NCBI GenBank assembly: GCA_965222215.1
Contig: OZ244931.1
Coordinates: forward strand, 1,426,001 to 1,490,000
DNA from: JABJAG01 sp965222215
GTDB lineage: Bacteria; Pseudomonadota; Alphaproteobacteria; UBA6615
Length of the DNA stretch: 64,000 nucleotides
Direction: 5' to 3'
In this document: one piece after another, positions 34,156 to 42,230 of the stretch
How positions within the stretch are numbered: the stretch's first letter is position 1
How the letters are laid out: each line of letters starts with the position of its first letter
Notes under the pieces: generated by a model
Databases searched by the model: none
Told to the model about the DNA's origin: nothing
Seen by the model: only the letters and a program-made list of their open reading frames with translations
Program-made: the position numbers and the translations under genes

Positions 34156-35055
34156 CTAGCTGTTCTGCCCCGGGAATTCGAACTCCAGCGTCGAGTGTTC
34201 GATATGAAATTCCTCCGCGAGGCGTGCTTTCAACGCGGCCTTGATGGTTTCCATCTCGGCGATGTCCTCGCGTGCGATGACCACATGCGCTTCCAGCGAG
34301 CGGCGATGCTCATCGATGTTCCAGATATGCACATGGTGGACGTCACGCACGTGCGCAACGTCTTCCAGCCGGTCCGCAACCTCGTCGACGTCTAGCTCGC
34401 CCGGGACCGCCTGCATCAGGATGTCGATGACCTTCGGCATTTCAAGTCCCGCGTGCACCAGCACATAGCCCGCGATCACCAGAGTTACCACTGCGTCGAC
34501 GAACAGCCACCCTTCCAGGATGATCAGCGCGCCGCCGACGATTACGCCGACCGACGCCAGCGCATCCGAGACGTTGTGAATGAAGGCCGCCCGGATATTC
34601 ATCGAGTTACGCGCCATGGCGTAGGTCAGCATCGCGGTGACGACGTCGACCACCAGCGCGATGCCCGCGATGATCACGACCGTCCAGCCCTCGATCGGCT
34701 GCGGGTCGAGCAATCGCTCGACGGCCTCGACCATCAGGAAGAGACCGATGAAGATCAGCCAGGTCAGGTTGAACAGCGCGCCCACCATCTCGGCACGGCC
34801 ATGGCCGTAGGTGTGGTTGCTGTCGGCCGGGCGCCGCGCGATCTTGCGGGCGACCAGCGCGATCGCCAGGGCCGCCGCGTCGGACAGGTTGTGGATCGCG
34901 TCCGCGATCAGCGCCAGCGACCCGGAGAACACGCCGCCGACGATCTGGGCCACCGTCAGGAGGACATTGACGGCAATCGCACCGATCAGCCGCCGGTCGC
35001 CGCCCGGCGTGTCGGGCGGTATGGAACCGTGGGAATGGGAGTGGTGCAGGCCCAA
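34156..35055 (-). CDS. Cation diffusion facilitator (CzcD/ZitB-like metal exporter)
   Basis: A 299-residue inner-membrane antiporter exporting Zn, Co, Cd or similar ions for protons. A His-rich N-terminus (HHSHSHG) precedes six transmembrane helices. Metal-site motifs HxxxD occur in helix 2 (DAIHNLSDAAAL) and helix 5 (AAFIHNVSDALAS). The C-terminal cytoplasmic domain (about 205-295) has VHHVHIWNID. The HxxxD pair points to zinc. It lies between ridA and the FemAB-like gene on one strand. Confidence 0.92.
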   Translation of the reverse strand: MGLHHSHSHGSIPPDTPGGDRRLIGAIAVNVLLTVAQIVGGVFSGSLALIADAIHNLSDAAALAIALVARKIARRPADSNHTYGHGRAEMVGALFNLTWLIFIGLFLMVEAVERLLDPQPIEGWTVVIIAGIALVVDVVTAMLTYAMARNSMNIRAAFIHNVSDALASVGVIVGGALIILEGWLFVDAVVTLVIAGYVLVHAGLEMPKVIDILMQAVPGELDVDEVADRLEDVAHVRDVHHVHIWNIDEHRRSLEAHVVIAREDIAEMETIKAALKARLAEEFHIEHSTLEFEFPGQNS

Positions 35056-35075
35056 GGGGTGCGCGGGGCTGCGGG

Positions 35076-35543
35076 TCAGTTGACTTCGAGGATCGCCTCG
35101 ACCTCGACCGCGACGCCGGCAGGCAGGGAAGCCATGCCGACGGCTGCGCGCGCATGGGCGCCCGCATCGCCGAAGATCTCGACCATCAGGTCCGACGCCC
35201 CGTTGACCACCTTCGGGTGCTCCTTGAAGTCCGGCGTGGCCGCAACGAAGCCGGTCAGCTTGACGACACGCGTGATCCGGTCGAGATCGCCCTCGAGCGC
35301 GGCCCTGGCCTGGGCCAGCACCGCCAGCGCGCAGGTGCGCGCCGCCTCGGCGCCTCCGTCCGCGTCGAAGTCCTCGCCCAGCCGCCCGATGAAGCCGGGC
35401 TTGCCGTCGGCCATGGGGATCTGGCCCGAGATGAACAGCAGGTCGCCGCTGCGCACGAACGGCACGTAGTTCCCGGCCGGCGTGTTGGCGGGCGGCAGCT
35501 CGATGCCGAGTTCGGCGAGGCGGGCGTCGATGGTTCCGGACAT
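35076..35543 (-). CDS. RidA family protein
   Basis: A 155-residue YjgF/YER057c/UK114 protein that would hydrolyse reactive 2-aminoacrylate and other enamines or imines. GNYVPFVRSGDLLFISGQIP is the N-terminal signature. The catalytic region is ARAAVGMASLPAGVAVEVEAI, with the active arginine and the terminal glutamate. The long insert-bearing form (about 150 residues) is the YjgH-like alphaproteobacterial variant. GGAG lies before the ATG. The nrdJ terminator upstream gives it its own promoter region. Confidence 0.9.
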   Translation of the reverse strand: MSGTIDARLAELGIELPPANTPAGNYVPFVRSGDLLFISGQIPMADGKPGFIGRLGEDFDADGGAEAARTCALAVLAQARAALEGDLDRITRVVKLTGFVAATPDFKEHPKVVNGASDLMVEIFGDAGAHARAAVGMASLPAGVAVEVEAILEVN

Positions 35544-35622
35544 GGAATTCTCCTCAGGATGTCGAGACGGGAGATTACCCCGTCCCGACCGGGACGATAA
35601 GGGGAGGACGCCGTTCGCCATC

Positions 35623-35659
35623 AAAAAAACCGGGGTGCGCCTACCTTTGCACACCCCGG
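35623..35659 (-). terminator. Intrinsic terminator of nrdJ
   Basis: On the minus strand CCGGGGTG and CACCCCGG pair across a 14-base loop, followed by seven T residues (plus-strand A run 35623-35629). It lies about 90 bases past the nrdJ stop and before ridA. Confidence 0.85.
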
Positions 35660-35749
35660 AGGTCAGGGAGGAGAGTGTGACCCGGCATCAAGCGGACTGA
35701 TGCAGGGTCGACTATTCAGGCCATTGGGGTCCGACCCGGCCCGAATTCC

Positions 35750-38700
35750 TCAGCTACACCCGCTGGTTCCACCGCAGGTGTCGCATTTCAGACATGTTCC
35801 GTTCCTCACAAGCGTGAAGTTTCCGCATTCGGTGCAGGCGTCGCCCTCGTAGCCCTGCAGGCGGGCCTGGCGTATGCGCATCGAACGTTCTTCCTGCACG
35901 ACATATTCCAGATCGAGCTGCTGCTCGGTCTTGGCGGGCATTGGAGTCACGACGGGTTCGACATCACCCACCGTCAGGCCGTCGGTCCCGGTGGCCCCCG
36001 TCTGGAGTTTCGCCTCGGGCGCATTCTCGACGTTTTCGAGTTCGCGCAGCCCACCTTCGATCACCGATAAGGTGCTTCTGCGCACATAGCCCGTGCTGAT
36101 CGCGGCCGGCGACAGGCCGGACTGCTTCGGCGGCAGCCCGTCGTCGGATTCACCCCGGCCCATCGTGTCCGGCTCGAGGTCGTCGATCTCCACATGCGCG
36201 AGGTCGTTGCGGCCCAGGTAGCTGATCGCCAGTTCGCGGAAGATGTAGTCGAGGATCGAGCTCGCCATCTTGATGGTCTCGTTGCCCTCGACCGGACCCG
36301 ACGGTTCGAACCGGGTGAAGGTGTAGGCATCCACGAACTCGTCCAGCGGCACGCCGTACTGGAGGCCGATGGACACCGCGATGGCGAAGTTGTTCATCAG
36401 CGAGCGGAAGGCCGCGCCCTCCTTGTGCATATCCAGGAAGACTTCGCCCAGCGAGCCGTCGTCGTATTCGCCGGTCCGGATGTAGACCTTGTGGCCGCCG
36501 ACGATCGCTTTCTGGGTATAGCCCTTGCGGCGATGCGGCAGCTTCTGACGGTCGACGCGATCCACTTCGCGCTCGATCACCCGTTCGACGATCCGTTCGG
36601 CGACGATTTCTGCCCGGCGGCCGTCCGGTGCGTCGAGCAGTTCCTCGAGGATTTCTTCTGCCTCGTCGGCGTCGTCGGACAGGAGCTGCGATTGCAGCGG
36701 CTGGCTGAGCTTGGAGCCGTCGCGGTAGAGCGCGTTGGCCTTCACGCCCAGCTTCCAGGACAGCATGTAGGCGTCGGCGCAGTCGTTGATGTTTGCCGAG
36801 CTCGGCATGTTGATCGTCTTGGAGATCGCGCCGGAGATGAACGGCTGGGCCGCCGCCATCATGCGGATGTGGCTCTCGACCGACAGGAACCGCTTGCCGA
36901 TCTTGCCGCACGGGTTGGCGCAATCGAAGATCGGCAGGTGTTCGTCCTTCAGGTGCGGGGCACCTTCCAGGGTCATCGTGCCGCAGGCGTGGTTGTTCGC
37001 CGCCGCGATCTGCTCCTCGGTGAAGCCGAGGGCGCCCAGCATGTCGAAGGACATGTCATCCAGTGCGGCCGCGTCGAGTCCGAGGGTTTCGGTGCAGAAC
37101 GCGTCGCCGAGGGTCCACTTGTTGAACGCGAAGCGGATATCGAACGCGGTGCCGAGACCTTCCTCGACCGCGGCGATCTGTTCGTCGCCGAAGCCCTTTT
37201 CGGCCAGGGTCGCATGGTTCACCCCCGGCGCGTCGGCGAGCGAACCGTGGCCCACGGCGTAGCGGGCCATCTCGTCGATCTGCTTCGGCGTGTAGCCGAG
37301 GCCCTGCAGGGCCTGCGGCACCATCCGGTTGATGATCTTGAAGTAACCGCCGCCGGCGAGCTTCTTGAACTTTACCAGCGCGAAGTCGGGCTCGATGCCC
37401 GTGGTGTCGCAATCCATGACCAGCCCGATCGTGCCGGTCGGCGCGATGACGGTGGTCTGGGCGTTGCGGTAGCCGTGCTGCTCGCCCAGTTCGAGAGCCC
37501 GGTCCCAGGCCAGCTTGGCCGCATCAACCAGAGCCGGCTCCGCGCAGTTCGCATGGTCGAGCGGGACCGGGTCGGTGGCGAGCGCTTCATAGCCGCTGTC
37601 CTTGCCGTAGGCGGCGCGGCGGTGGTTGCGGATCACCCGCAGCATGTCCTTGGCGTTCTTCGTGTAGCCCGGGAACGGCCCGATTTCGCCGGCCATCTCG
37701 GCCGAGGTGGCGTAACACGTGCCGGTCATCAGCGCTGTGATCGCGGCGCACAACGCGCGGCCCTCGTCGCTGTCGTAGGACAGGCCCGATGCCATCAGCA
37801 GGCCGCCGATATTCGCGAAACCGAGACCCAGGGTGCGGAACTCGTAGCTGAGCTTGGCGATTTCCTTCGAGGGGAACTGCGCCATCAGGACGGAAATCTC
37901 GAGGGTGATCGTCCACAAGCGCACGGCGTGAGTGAAGGATTCGATATCGAAGCTGCCGTCTTCCTGGCGGAACGTCATCAGGTTCAACGAGGCCAGGTTG
38001 CAGGCCGTGTCGTCGAGGAACATGTACTCCGAACACGGGTTCGAGGCGTTGATCCGGCCCGACTGCGGGCAGGTGTGCCAGTCGTTGATCGTCGTGTCGT
38101 ACTGGATACCCGGATCGGCGCAGGACCAGGCGGCATAGGAGACCTTGTCCCAGAGCTCACGCGCATCGACCGTCTTTGCCACATCGCCGTCGATGCGGTG
38201 CTTGAGGTCCCAGGTGCCGCCGTCCTCGACCGCTTTCAGGAAATCGTCGGTCACGCGGACCGAATTGTTCGAGTTCTGGCCGGAGACGGTCAGGTAGGCC
38301 TCGGAATCCCAATCGGTGTCGTAGGTCGGGAAGGTGATGTCGGAATAGCCCTGCTGGGCGAACTGGATGACGCGCTGGACGTAGTTGTCCGGCACCATCG
38401 CCTTGCGGGCGGCGCGGATCGCTTTCTTGAGCGCCGGGTTCTCGGCGGGCTCGAAGCGCTCGTCGCCTTTGGGCGCATCTTCGCCATGACAGGCCGCCAT
38501 GACCTCTTTCAGGTGCATCTGGCAGGTCCTGGAGCCGGTCACGAGCGCCGCGACCTTCTGCTCCTCGAGCACCTTCCAGTCGATATAGTCCTCGATGTCC
38601 GGATGGTCGATATCGACCACGACCATCTTGGCCGCCCGGCGGGTGGTGCCGCCCGACTTGATGGCGCCGGCCGCCCGGTCGCCGATCTTCAGGAAGCTCA

Positions 38701-39463
38701 TCAGCCCCGACGACTTGCCGCCGCCCGAGAGCGGCTCGTTGGAGCCGCGGATCGCCGAGAAGTTGGAGCCGGTGCCGGAGCCGTACTTGAACAGGCGCGC
38801 CTCGCGAATCCAGAGATCCATGATGCCGCCGTCGTTCACCAGGTCGTCGGAGACGGACTGGATGAAGCACGCGTGGGGCTGCGGGTGCTCGTAGGCGCTC
38901 TTCGACTTGGTCAGTCGTCCGCTCTGGTAGTCGACATAGTGGTGACCCTGGCCCGGGCCGTCGATGCCGTAGGCCCAGTGCAGGCCGGTGTTGAACCACT
39001 GCGGGCTGTTCGGTGCCGCCATCTGGCTGGCCAGCATGTAACGCATCTCGTCGAAATAGGCCCGGGCGTCCTCGGCGGTGTCGAAGTAGCCGCCTTTCCA
39101 GCCCCAGTAGGCCCATGTGCCGGCAAGCCGGTCGAACACCTGGCGCGCATCGGTCTCGCCACTGAAGCGCTTGTCTTTCGCGACCCTGCCGAGCTTCTTC
39201 TCGTCGGCTTCGTGACGCCACAGGAAATCGGGAACGTCGTCCTCTTTCACCGCCTTCAGGTGTGCGGGCACACCGGCCTTGCGGAAATATTTCTGCGCCA
39301 GGATATCGCAGGCCACCTGCGTCCAGGCGGCGGGCACGGCGATATCGTCGGCCGCAAACACCACGGAGCCGTCCGGATTCCGGATTTCGCTCGACGTGGT
39401 TCGAAACTCGATGTCCGCGTACGGACTGGCACCTTCAACAGTAAAGCGGCGATCGATCCGCAT
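35750..39463 (-). CDS. nrdJ: Adenosylcobalamin-dependent ribonucleotide reductase (class II)
   Basis: A 1237-residue enzyme making deoxyribonucleotides with a cobalamin-generated thiyl radical, so DNA synthesis does not need oxygen. Key segments: SGTGSNFSAIRGSNEPLSGG, ASNPCSEYMFLDDTACNLAS with active cysteine, TNTG-type loop APTGTIGLVMDCDTTGIEPD, and a C-terminal Cys motif (CTECGNFTLVRNGTCLKC) plus terminal Cys-containing tail for re-reduction. Start is the ATG after a GGGGGG-containing leader, giving MRIDRRFTVEG; the upstream frame is not conserved. No class I genes are in the window. Confidence 0.96.
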   Translation of the reverse strand: MRIDRRFTVEGASPYADIEFRTTSSEIRNPDGSVVFAADDIAVPAAWTQVACDILAQKYFRKAGVPAHLKAVKEDDVPDFLWRHEADEKKLGRVAKDKRFSGETDARQVFDRLAGTWAYWGWKGGYFDTAEDARAYFDEMRYMLASQMAAPNSPQWFNTGLHWAYGIDGPGQGHHYVDYQSGRLTKSKSAYEHPQPHACFIQSVSDDLVNDGGIMDLWIREARLFKYGSGTGSNFSAIRGSNEPLSGGGKSSGLMSFLKIGDRAAGAIKSGGTTRRAAKMVVVDIDHPDIEDYIDWKVLEEQKVAALVTGSRTCQMHLKEVMAACHGEDAPKGDERFEPAENPALKKAIRAARKAMVPDNYVQRVIQFAQQGYSDITFPTYDTDWDSEAYLTVSGQNSNNSVRVTDDFLKAVEDGGTWDLKHRIDGDVAKTVDARELWDKVSYAAWSCADPGIQYDTTINDWHTCPQSGRINASNPCSEYMFLDDTACNLASLNLMTFRQEDGSFDIESFTHAVRLWTITLEISVLMAQFPSKEIAKLSYEFRTLGLGFANIGGLLMASGLSYDSDEGRALCAAITALMTGTCYATSAEMAGEIGPFPGYTKNAKDMLRVIRNHRRAAYGKDSGYEALATDPVPLDHANCAEPALVDAAKLAWDRALELGEQHGYRNAQTTVIAPTGTIGLVMDCDTTGIEPDFALVKFKKLAGGGYFKIINRMVPQALQGLGYTPKQIDEMARYAVGHGSLADAPGVNHATLAEKGFGDEQIAAVEEGLGTAFDIRFAFNKWTLGDAFCTETLGLDAAALDDMSFDMLGALGFTEEQIAAANNHACGTMTLEGAPHLKDEHLPIFDCANPCGKIGKRFLSVESHIRMMAAAQPFISGAISKTINMPSSANINDCADAYMLSWKLGVKANALYRDGSKLSQPLQSQLLSDDADEAEEILEELLDAPDGRRAEIVAERIVERVIEREVDRVDRQKLPHRRKGYTQKAIVGGHKVYIRTGEYDDGSLGEVFLDMHKEGAAFRSLMNNFAIAVSIGLQYGVPLDEFVDAYTFTRFEPSGPVEGNETIKMASSILDYIFRELAISYLGRNDLAHVEIDDLEPDTMGRGESDDGLPPKQSGLSPAAISTGYVRRSTLSVIEGGLRELENVENAPEAKLQTGATGTDGLTVGDVEPVVTPMPAKTEQQLDLEYVVQEERSMRIRQARLQGYEGDACTECGNFTLVRNGTCLKCDTCGGTSGCS

Positions 39464-39597
39464 GAAACCCCCCAAAACCTGCGCCAACACGGCGCCAAAC
39501 AAAAAAATGAGCCAGGGTAGCTGCGCCTGATTTTCGCCTGTGCGTTGTGCGCTGCCCCCGCCGGTTTGGTGGCAAATTCACAAAATCTGCTCGAAAA

Positions 39598-39613
39598 ACA
39601 CCAAATCTCGGCA
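39598..39613. promoter_or_regulatory. NrdR-box-like site 1 upstream of nrdJ
   Basis: ACACCAAATCTCGGCA matches the consensus acaCwAtATaTwGtgt at about nine of 16 positions. Its start lies 31 bases from that of site 2, about three helical turns, which is the usual spacing of paired NrdR boxes. Confidence 0.35.
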
Positions 39614-39628
39614 ACTTCTGAAGCTAAA

Positions 39629-39644
39629 CCACAAGATATTTGCG
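39629..39644. promoter_or_regulatory. NrdR-box-like site 2 upstream of nrdJ
   Basis: CCACAAGATATTTGCG matches the NrdR consensus at about ten of 16 positions. It is paired with site 1. NrdR represses ribonucleotide reductase genes in response to (d)ATP. Confidence 0.4.
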
Positions 39645-39804
39645 CCGCAACCAGATTTTGCGTTCAAAACCAAAAACCTACCCATATCGTGTGGCGCGTG
39701 TGATTGCGGTGACAATCGCTGTGGCACGATCCGGACTGGACCAGACGCGCCAAGCGGTGCGATATTCCGGCTCGAATGCAGCGCGAACAGGGACTTTCAC
39801 GCGA

Positions 39805-40158
39805 ATGGCGACTTTGGGAACCTTGCTGAAGACGATGGTATCCGGCGAACTCGTCGGATCCGACAGCTACGGCAACAAGTATTACCGGGGACGGAAGCTC
39901 AACCGGTACAACCGCGAACGGCGATGGGTCGTCTACAAGGGCCGGCCGGAAGCGTCCAAGGTGCCGGCCGAATGGCATGCCTGGCTGCATCACATCAGCG
40001 AAGAGCCGCTGGACGAAAAGCAGCGCCATGAGTGGCAGCGCGAACATGTACCCAACCTGACCGGTACCCGCGCCGCCTACCGTCCGCCGGGGAGCGTGCT
40101 GAGCCCCGGCAAACGCCGCCGCGGCACGGGTGACTACGAACCCTGGACTCCCCAGTAG
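39805..40158 (+). CDS. NADH:ubiquinone oxidoreductase accessory subunit NDUFA12 (B17.2-like)
   Basis: A 117-residue peripheral subunit of respiratory complex I, shared by alphaproteobacteria and mitochondria. LVGSDSYGNKYYRGRK, RERRWVVYKGRPEASKVPAEWHAWLHH and a C-terminal YEPWTP are the hallmarks. The start was set at MATLGTLLKTM; the long upstream frame is not conserved. It stands, as in other alphaproteobacteria, next to MlaD-type and DUF2155 genes; the nuo operon is elsewhere. Confidence 0.95.
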   Translation: MATLGTLLKTMVSGELVGSDSYGNKYYRGRKLNRYNRERRWVVYKGRPEASKVPAEWHAWLHHISEEPLDEKQRHEWQREHVPNLTGTRAAYRPPGSVLSPGKRRRGTGDYEPWTPQ

Positions 40159-40201
40159 GGCGCGTGGCGACTTTCAATCCAGCATTCAAGGACGCCGAGC
40201 T

Positions 40202-40687
40202 TTGAACTCGTCCACGCGCTCCGAAATCCGCGACGTTCTTGTCGGTGTCGCCGTCACGGTCATTCTGATCGCCATTCTCGGGCTGGTGTTCGGGCCGTCG
40301 TCCTTTGCCGGGGGTGCGACCTATCGGGTTCAGGCTTCGTTCGGGCAAACGGACGGGCTTTCGCCCGGCAGTCCGGTACAGGCCGCCGGCGTGACGGTCG
40401 GTGAAGTCGTGTCGCTCGAATTGGCCGACGGATACCGGGTGCGCGCGACGCTGGAACTCGATTCCGATGTCGTACTCGACACCGATGCGAGTGTGGCGAT
40501 CGTTACGGACGGAATTTTCGGCGCCAAGCTGATGCAGATCGATATCGGTGGCGGCGACGAGAATATCGAAAACGGCGGCGTCATCGCGTTTACGGAGGAC
40601 GCGGTGGTGCTCGACGACCTTTTGTCCCTGATCATGTCGCAGGCGCGCGCCAAGCGCGAAGCGGCGAAGCAGGAGAATGCGCAATGA
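40202..40687 (+). CDS. MlaD-family lipid-transport protein, copy 1
   Basis: A 161-residue protein with one N-terminal transmembrane segment (about 12-32, VLVGVAVTVILIAILGLVFG) and an MCE/MlaD domain: YRVQASFGQTDGLSPGSPVQ, GVTVGEVVSLEL and TDGIFGAKLMQI. MlaD is the periplasmic binding part of the ABC system that moves phospholipids between membranes. TTG at 40202 is the best start, with GGA nine bases upstream; GTG at 40130 would overlap the previous gene by 29 bases. MlaE and MlaF are not beside it. Confidence 0.8.
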   Translation: MNSSTRSEIRDVLVGVAVTVILIAILGLVFGPSSFAGGATYRVQASFGQTDGLSPGSPVQAAGVTVGEVVSLELADGYRVRATLELDSDVVLDTDASVAIVTDGIFGAKLMQIDIGGGDENIENGGVIAFTEDAVVLDDLLSLIMSQARAKREAAKQENAQ

Positions 40688-41133
40688 AACGTGGTGCAGT
40701 CGAAACGGTCCTCGGCGCCATTGTCCTTGTTGTGGCCGTCGGGTTTGTCGTTGTCGGGGCGCGGGCCATCGATGTCGGCGGCGACGAAGGCTACGAGTTA
40801 ACGGCACGCTTCCTGAAGGTCGGCGGACTTGAGCGCGGCAGCGACGTCCGCGTGTCCGGCGTCAAGGTCGGCACCGTTGTTGAACGCACATTGGATCTCG
40901 ATACGTTCGAGGCGGTCGTGACTTTCACGGTGAGCGAGGACGTGCGCCTGCCTTCCGACACCGAAGCGGGTGTCACGGCGGAGGGCCTGCTGGGAGGCAA
41001 GTACCTCAGGCTCTTTCCGGGCAAGGAAGGCGATATGCTCGAGCCCGGCCAGGAGATTGTCCTCACGCGCGACTTCCGGGCTCTCGAAGACACGGTTTCG
41101 GAGATTATTTTCCTCGCAACCGACGCGAACTGA
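40684..41133 (+). CDS. MlaD-family lipid-transport protein, copy 2
   Basis: A 149-residue protein overlapping copy 1 by four bases (ATGA). One N-terminal transmembrane segment (about 8-28) is followed by an MCE domain: YELTARFLKVGGLERGSDVR, GVKVGTVVE and TAEGLLGGKYLRL. This copy is closer to canonical MlaD than copy 1. The two may form hetero-oligomeric rings, which is inference. The ABC permease and ATPase must be encoded elsewhere. Confidence 0.88.
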   Translation: MKRGAVETVLGAIVLVVAVGFVVVGARAIDVGGDEGYELTARFLKVGGLERGSDVRVSGVKVGTVVERTLDLDTFEAVVTFTVSEDVRLPSDTEAGVTAEGLLGGKYLRLFPGKEGDMLEPGQEIVLTRDFRALEDTVSEIIFLATDAN

Positions 41134-41172
41134 TTTCCGTTTTCGGCGTTCGTGTGATGAGGACCTGACACC

Positions 41173-41631
41173 ATGTCCGGCAAATCCAGGACGCATATGA
41201 ACTTTTTGGCCGCCACGACCCTTGCGCTCGCCTTTGTCCCGGGCCTCCCCGCGAATGCGCAATCGCCCGCAGCGCCGTCGTCCGCGACGGAGATCCCCGA
41301 GGTCGAGACCATCGGCGCTGTATTGCAGGGGCTGGACAAGGTTACGGCGCGCATCTCGACATTCGAGGCCGGCTTCGATCAGCCGGTGGCCTTCGGCTCG
41401 CTCATTATTCGGGTGCGGGCGTGTCATCGCACGCCGCCGACGGAAGCGCCCGAAAGCACGGCGTTTGTCGAGATCGAAGACAGCCGGCACCCCGGCGACG
41501 ATCCATCGGTATTCACCGGATGGATGTTTGCGTCCAGCCCCGCCATCGCGGCACTGGAACACCCTGTCTACGACGTCTGGGTCGTGGACTGTATGAAGGC
41601 TGCCAGCTCGTCGTCGGACAACTCGGGCTGA
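41173..41631 (+). CDS. DUF2155 domain-containing exported protein
   Basis: A 152-residue protein with signal peptide NFLAATTLALAFVPGLPANA. The mature part has the DUF2155 signature: VLQGLDKVTARISTFEAGFD, GSLIIRVRACHRTPPTEAPE and GWMFASSPAIAALEHPVYDVW with paired cysteines (CHRTP and VVDCM). Its location beside MlaD genes and aat is standard in alphaproteobacteria. Function is unknown. ATG 41197 is an alternative start. Its last 64 bases overlap the convergent aat gene. Confidence 0.88.
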   Translation: MSGKSRTHMNFLAATTLALAFVPGLPANAQSPAAPSSATEIPEVETIGAVLQGLDKVTARISTFEAGFDQPVAFGSLIIRVRACHRTPPTEAPESTAFVEIEDSRHPGDDPSVFTGWMFASSPAIAALEHPVYDVWVVDCMKAASSSSDNSG

Positions 41632-42218
41632 AAATCGGCATTCACCTTCAGCGCTTCGGCGAGGCGGCTCTTGTACGCCGCACGGTCGATCTCTTCGGTC
41701 CCGAACTGACGCAGGTGGTCGGTTACGAACTGACTGTCGAGCAGTACGAAACCGCTTTTGCGTAGCCGCGCGGCGAGATGGCAGAGCGCGATCTTGCTGG
41801 CGTCGGTCGCGCGGGAAAACATGCTTTCGCCGAAAAAGGCCCCGCCGAGCGAGACGCCGTAAAGCCCGCCGACCAACTCGTCGCCGTCCCAGCATTCGAC
41901 CGAATGCGCAAATCCCATGTCATACAGCGCGCAGTAGAGGCGCTGGATCTCGTCGTTGATCCAGGTCTCCGGCCGGTCGCCGTTCGGTTCCGCGCAACCG
42001 CGAACCGTTTCGAGGAACGCCGAGTTGCAGCGAATATCGAAGGGGTTGGCGCGAAGCGTTCGTCGAAGCCTGCGTGGGATGTGAAACCGGTCGAGCGGAA
42101 TCACGCCACGCATGTCCGGGTCGATCCAGTAGAGGTCCGGATCGTTGCGGCTTTCGGCCATCGGGAAAATCCCGCTGGCATAGGCTCCCAGAAGCAATTG
42201 TGGCGTCAGTCCCGCCAT
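41568..42218 (-). CDS. aat: Leucyl/phenylalanyl-tRNA--protein transferase
   Basis: A 216-residue enzyme that adds leucine or phenylalanine to N-terminal Lys/Arg, creating an N-degron read by ClpS. LLLGAYASGIFPMAES, YWIDPDMRGVIPL, YDMGFAHSVECWDGDELVGGLYGV and LLDSQFVTDHLRQFG are diagnostic. It ends the aroQ-accB-accC-aat operon, 12 bases after accC. Its C-terminus overlaps the DUF2155 gene tail to tail. Confidence 0.96.
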   Translation of the reverse strand: MAGLTPQLLLGAYASGIFPMAESRNDPDLYWIDPDMRGVIPLDRFHIPRRLRRTLRANPFDIRCNSAFLETVRGCAEPNGDRPETWINDEIQRLYCALYDMGFAHSVECWDGDELVGGLYGVSLGGAFFGESMFSRATDASKIALCHLAARLRKSGFVLLDSQFVTDHLRQFGTEEIDRAAYKSRLAEALKVNADFQPELSDDELAAFIQSTTQTS

Positions 42219-42230
42219 CTTCGCCGACCG

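Larger units (their letters stand above)
39464..39804. other. Divergent regulatory region between nrdJ and the NDUFA12 gene
   Basis: A 341-base gap, AT-rich relative to its neighbours between about 39560 and 39700. It has no supported gene. It holds two NrdR-box-like sequences (annotated separately) and presumably the promoters of both flanking genes. I looked for a B12 riboswitch and see no B12-box-like sequence. Confidence 0.5.

Noticed and set aside
36194..39520. A 1108-codon open frame on the plus strand opposite nrdJ
   Set aside because: High GC content keeps antisense frames open. The protein has no recognisable domains and nrdJ is fully conserved on the other strand.
39464..39804. Adenosylcobalamin riboswitch upstream of nrdJ
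   Set aside because: I found no B12-box-like sequence or suitable helices in the leader.
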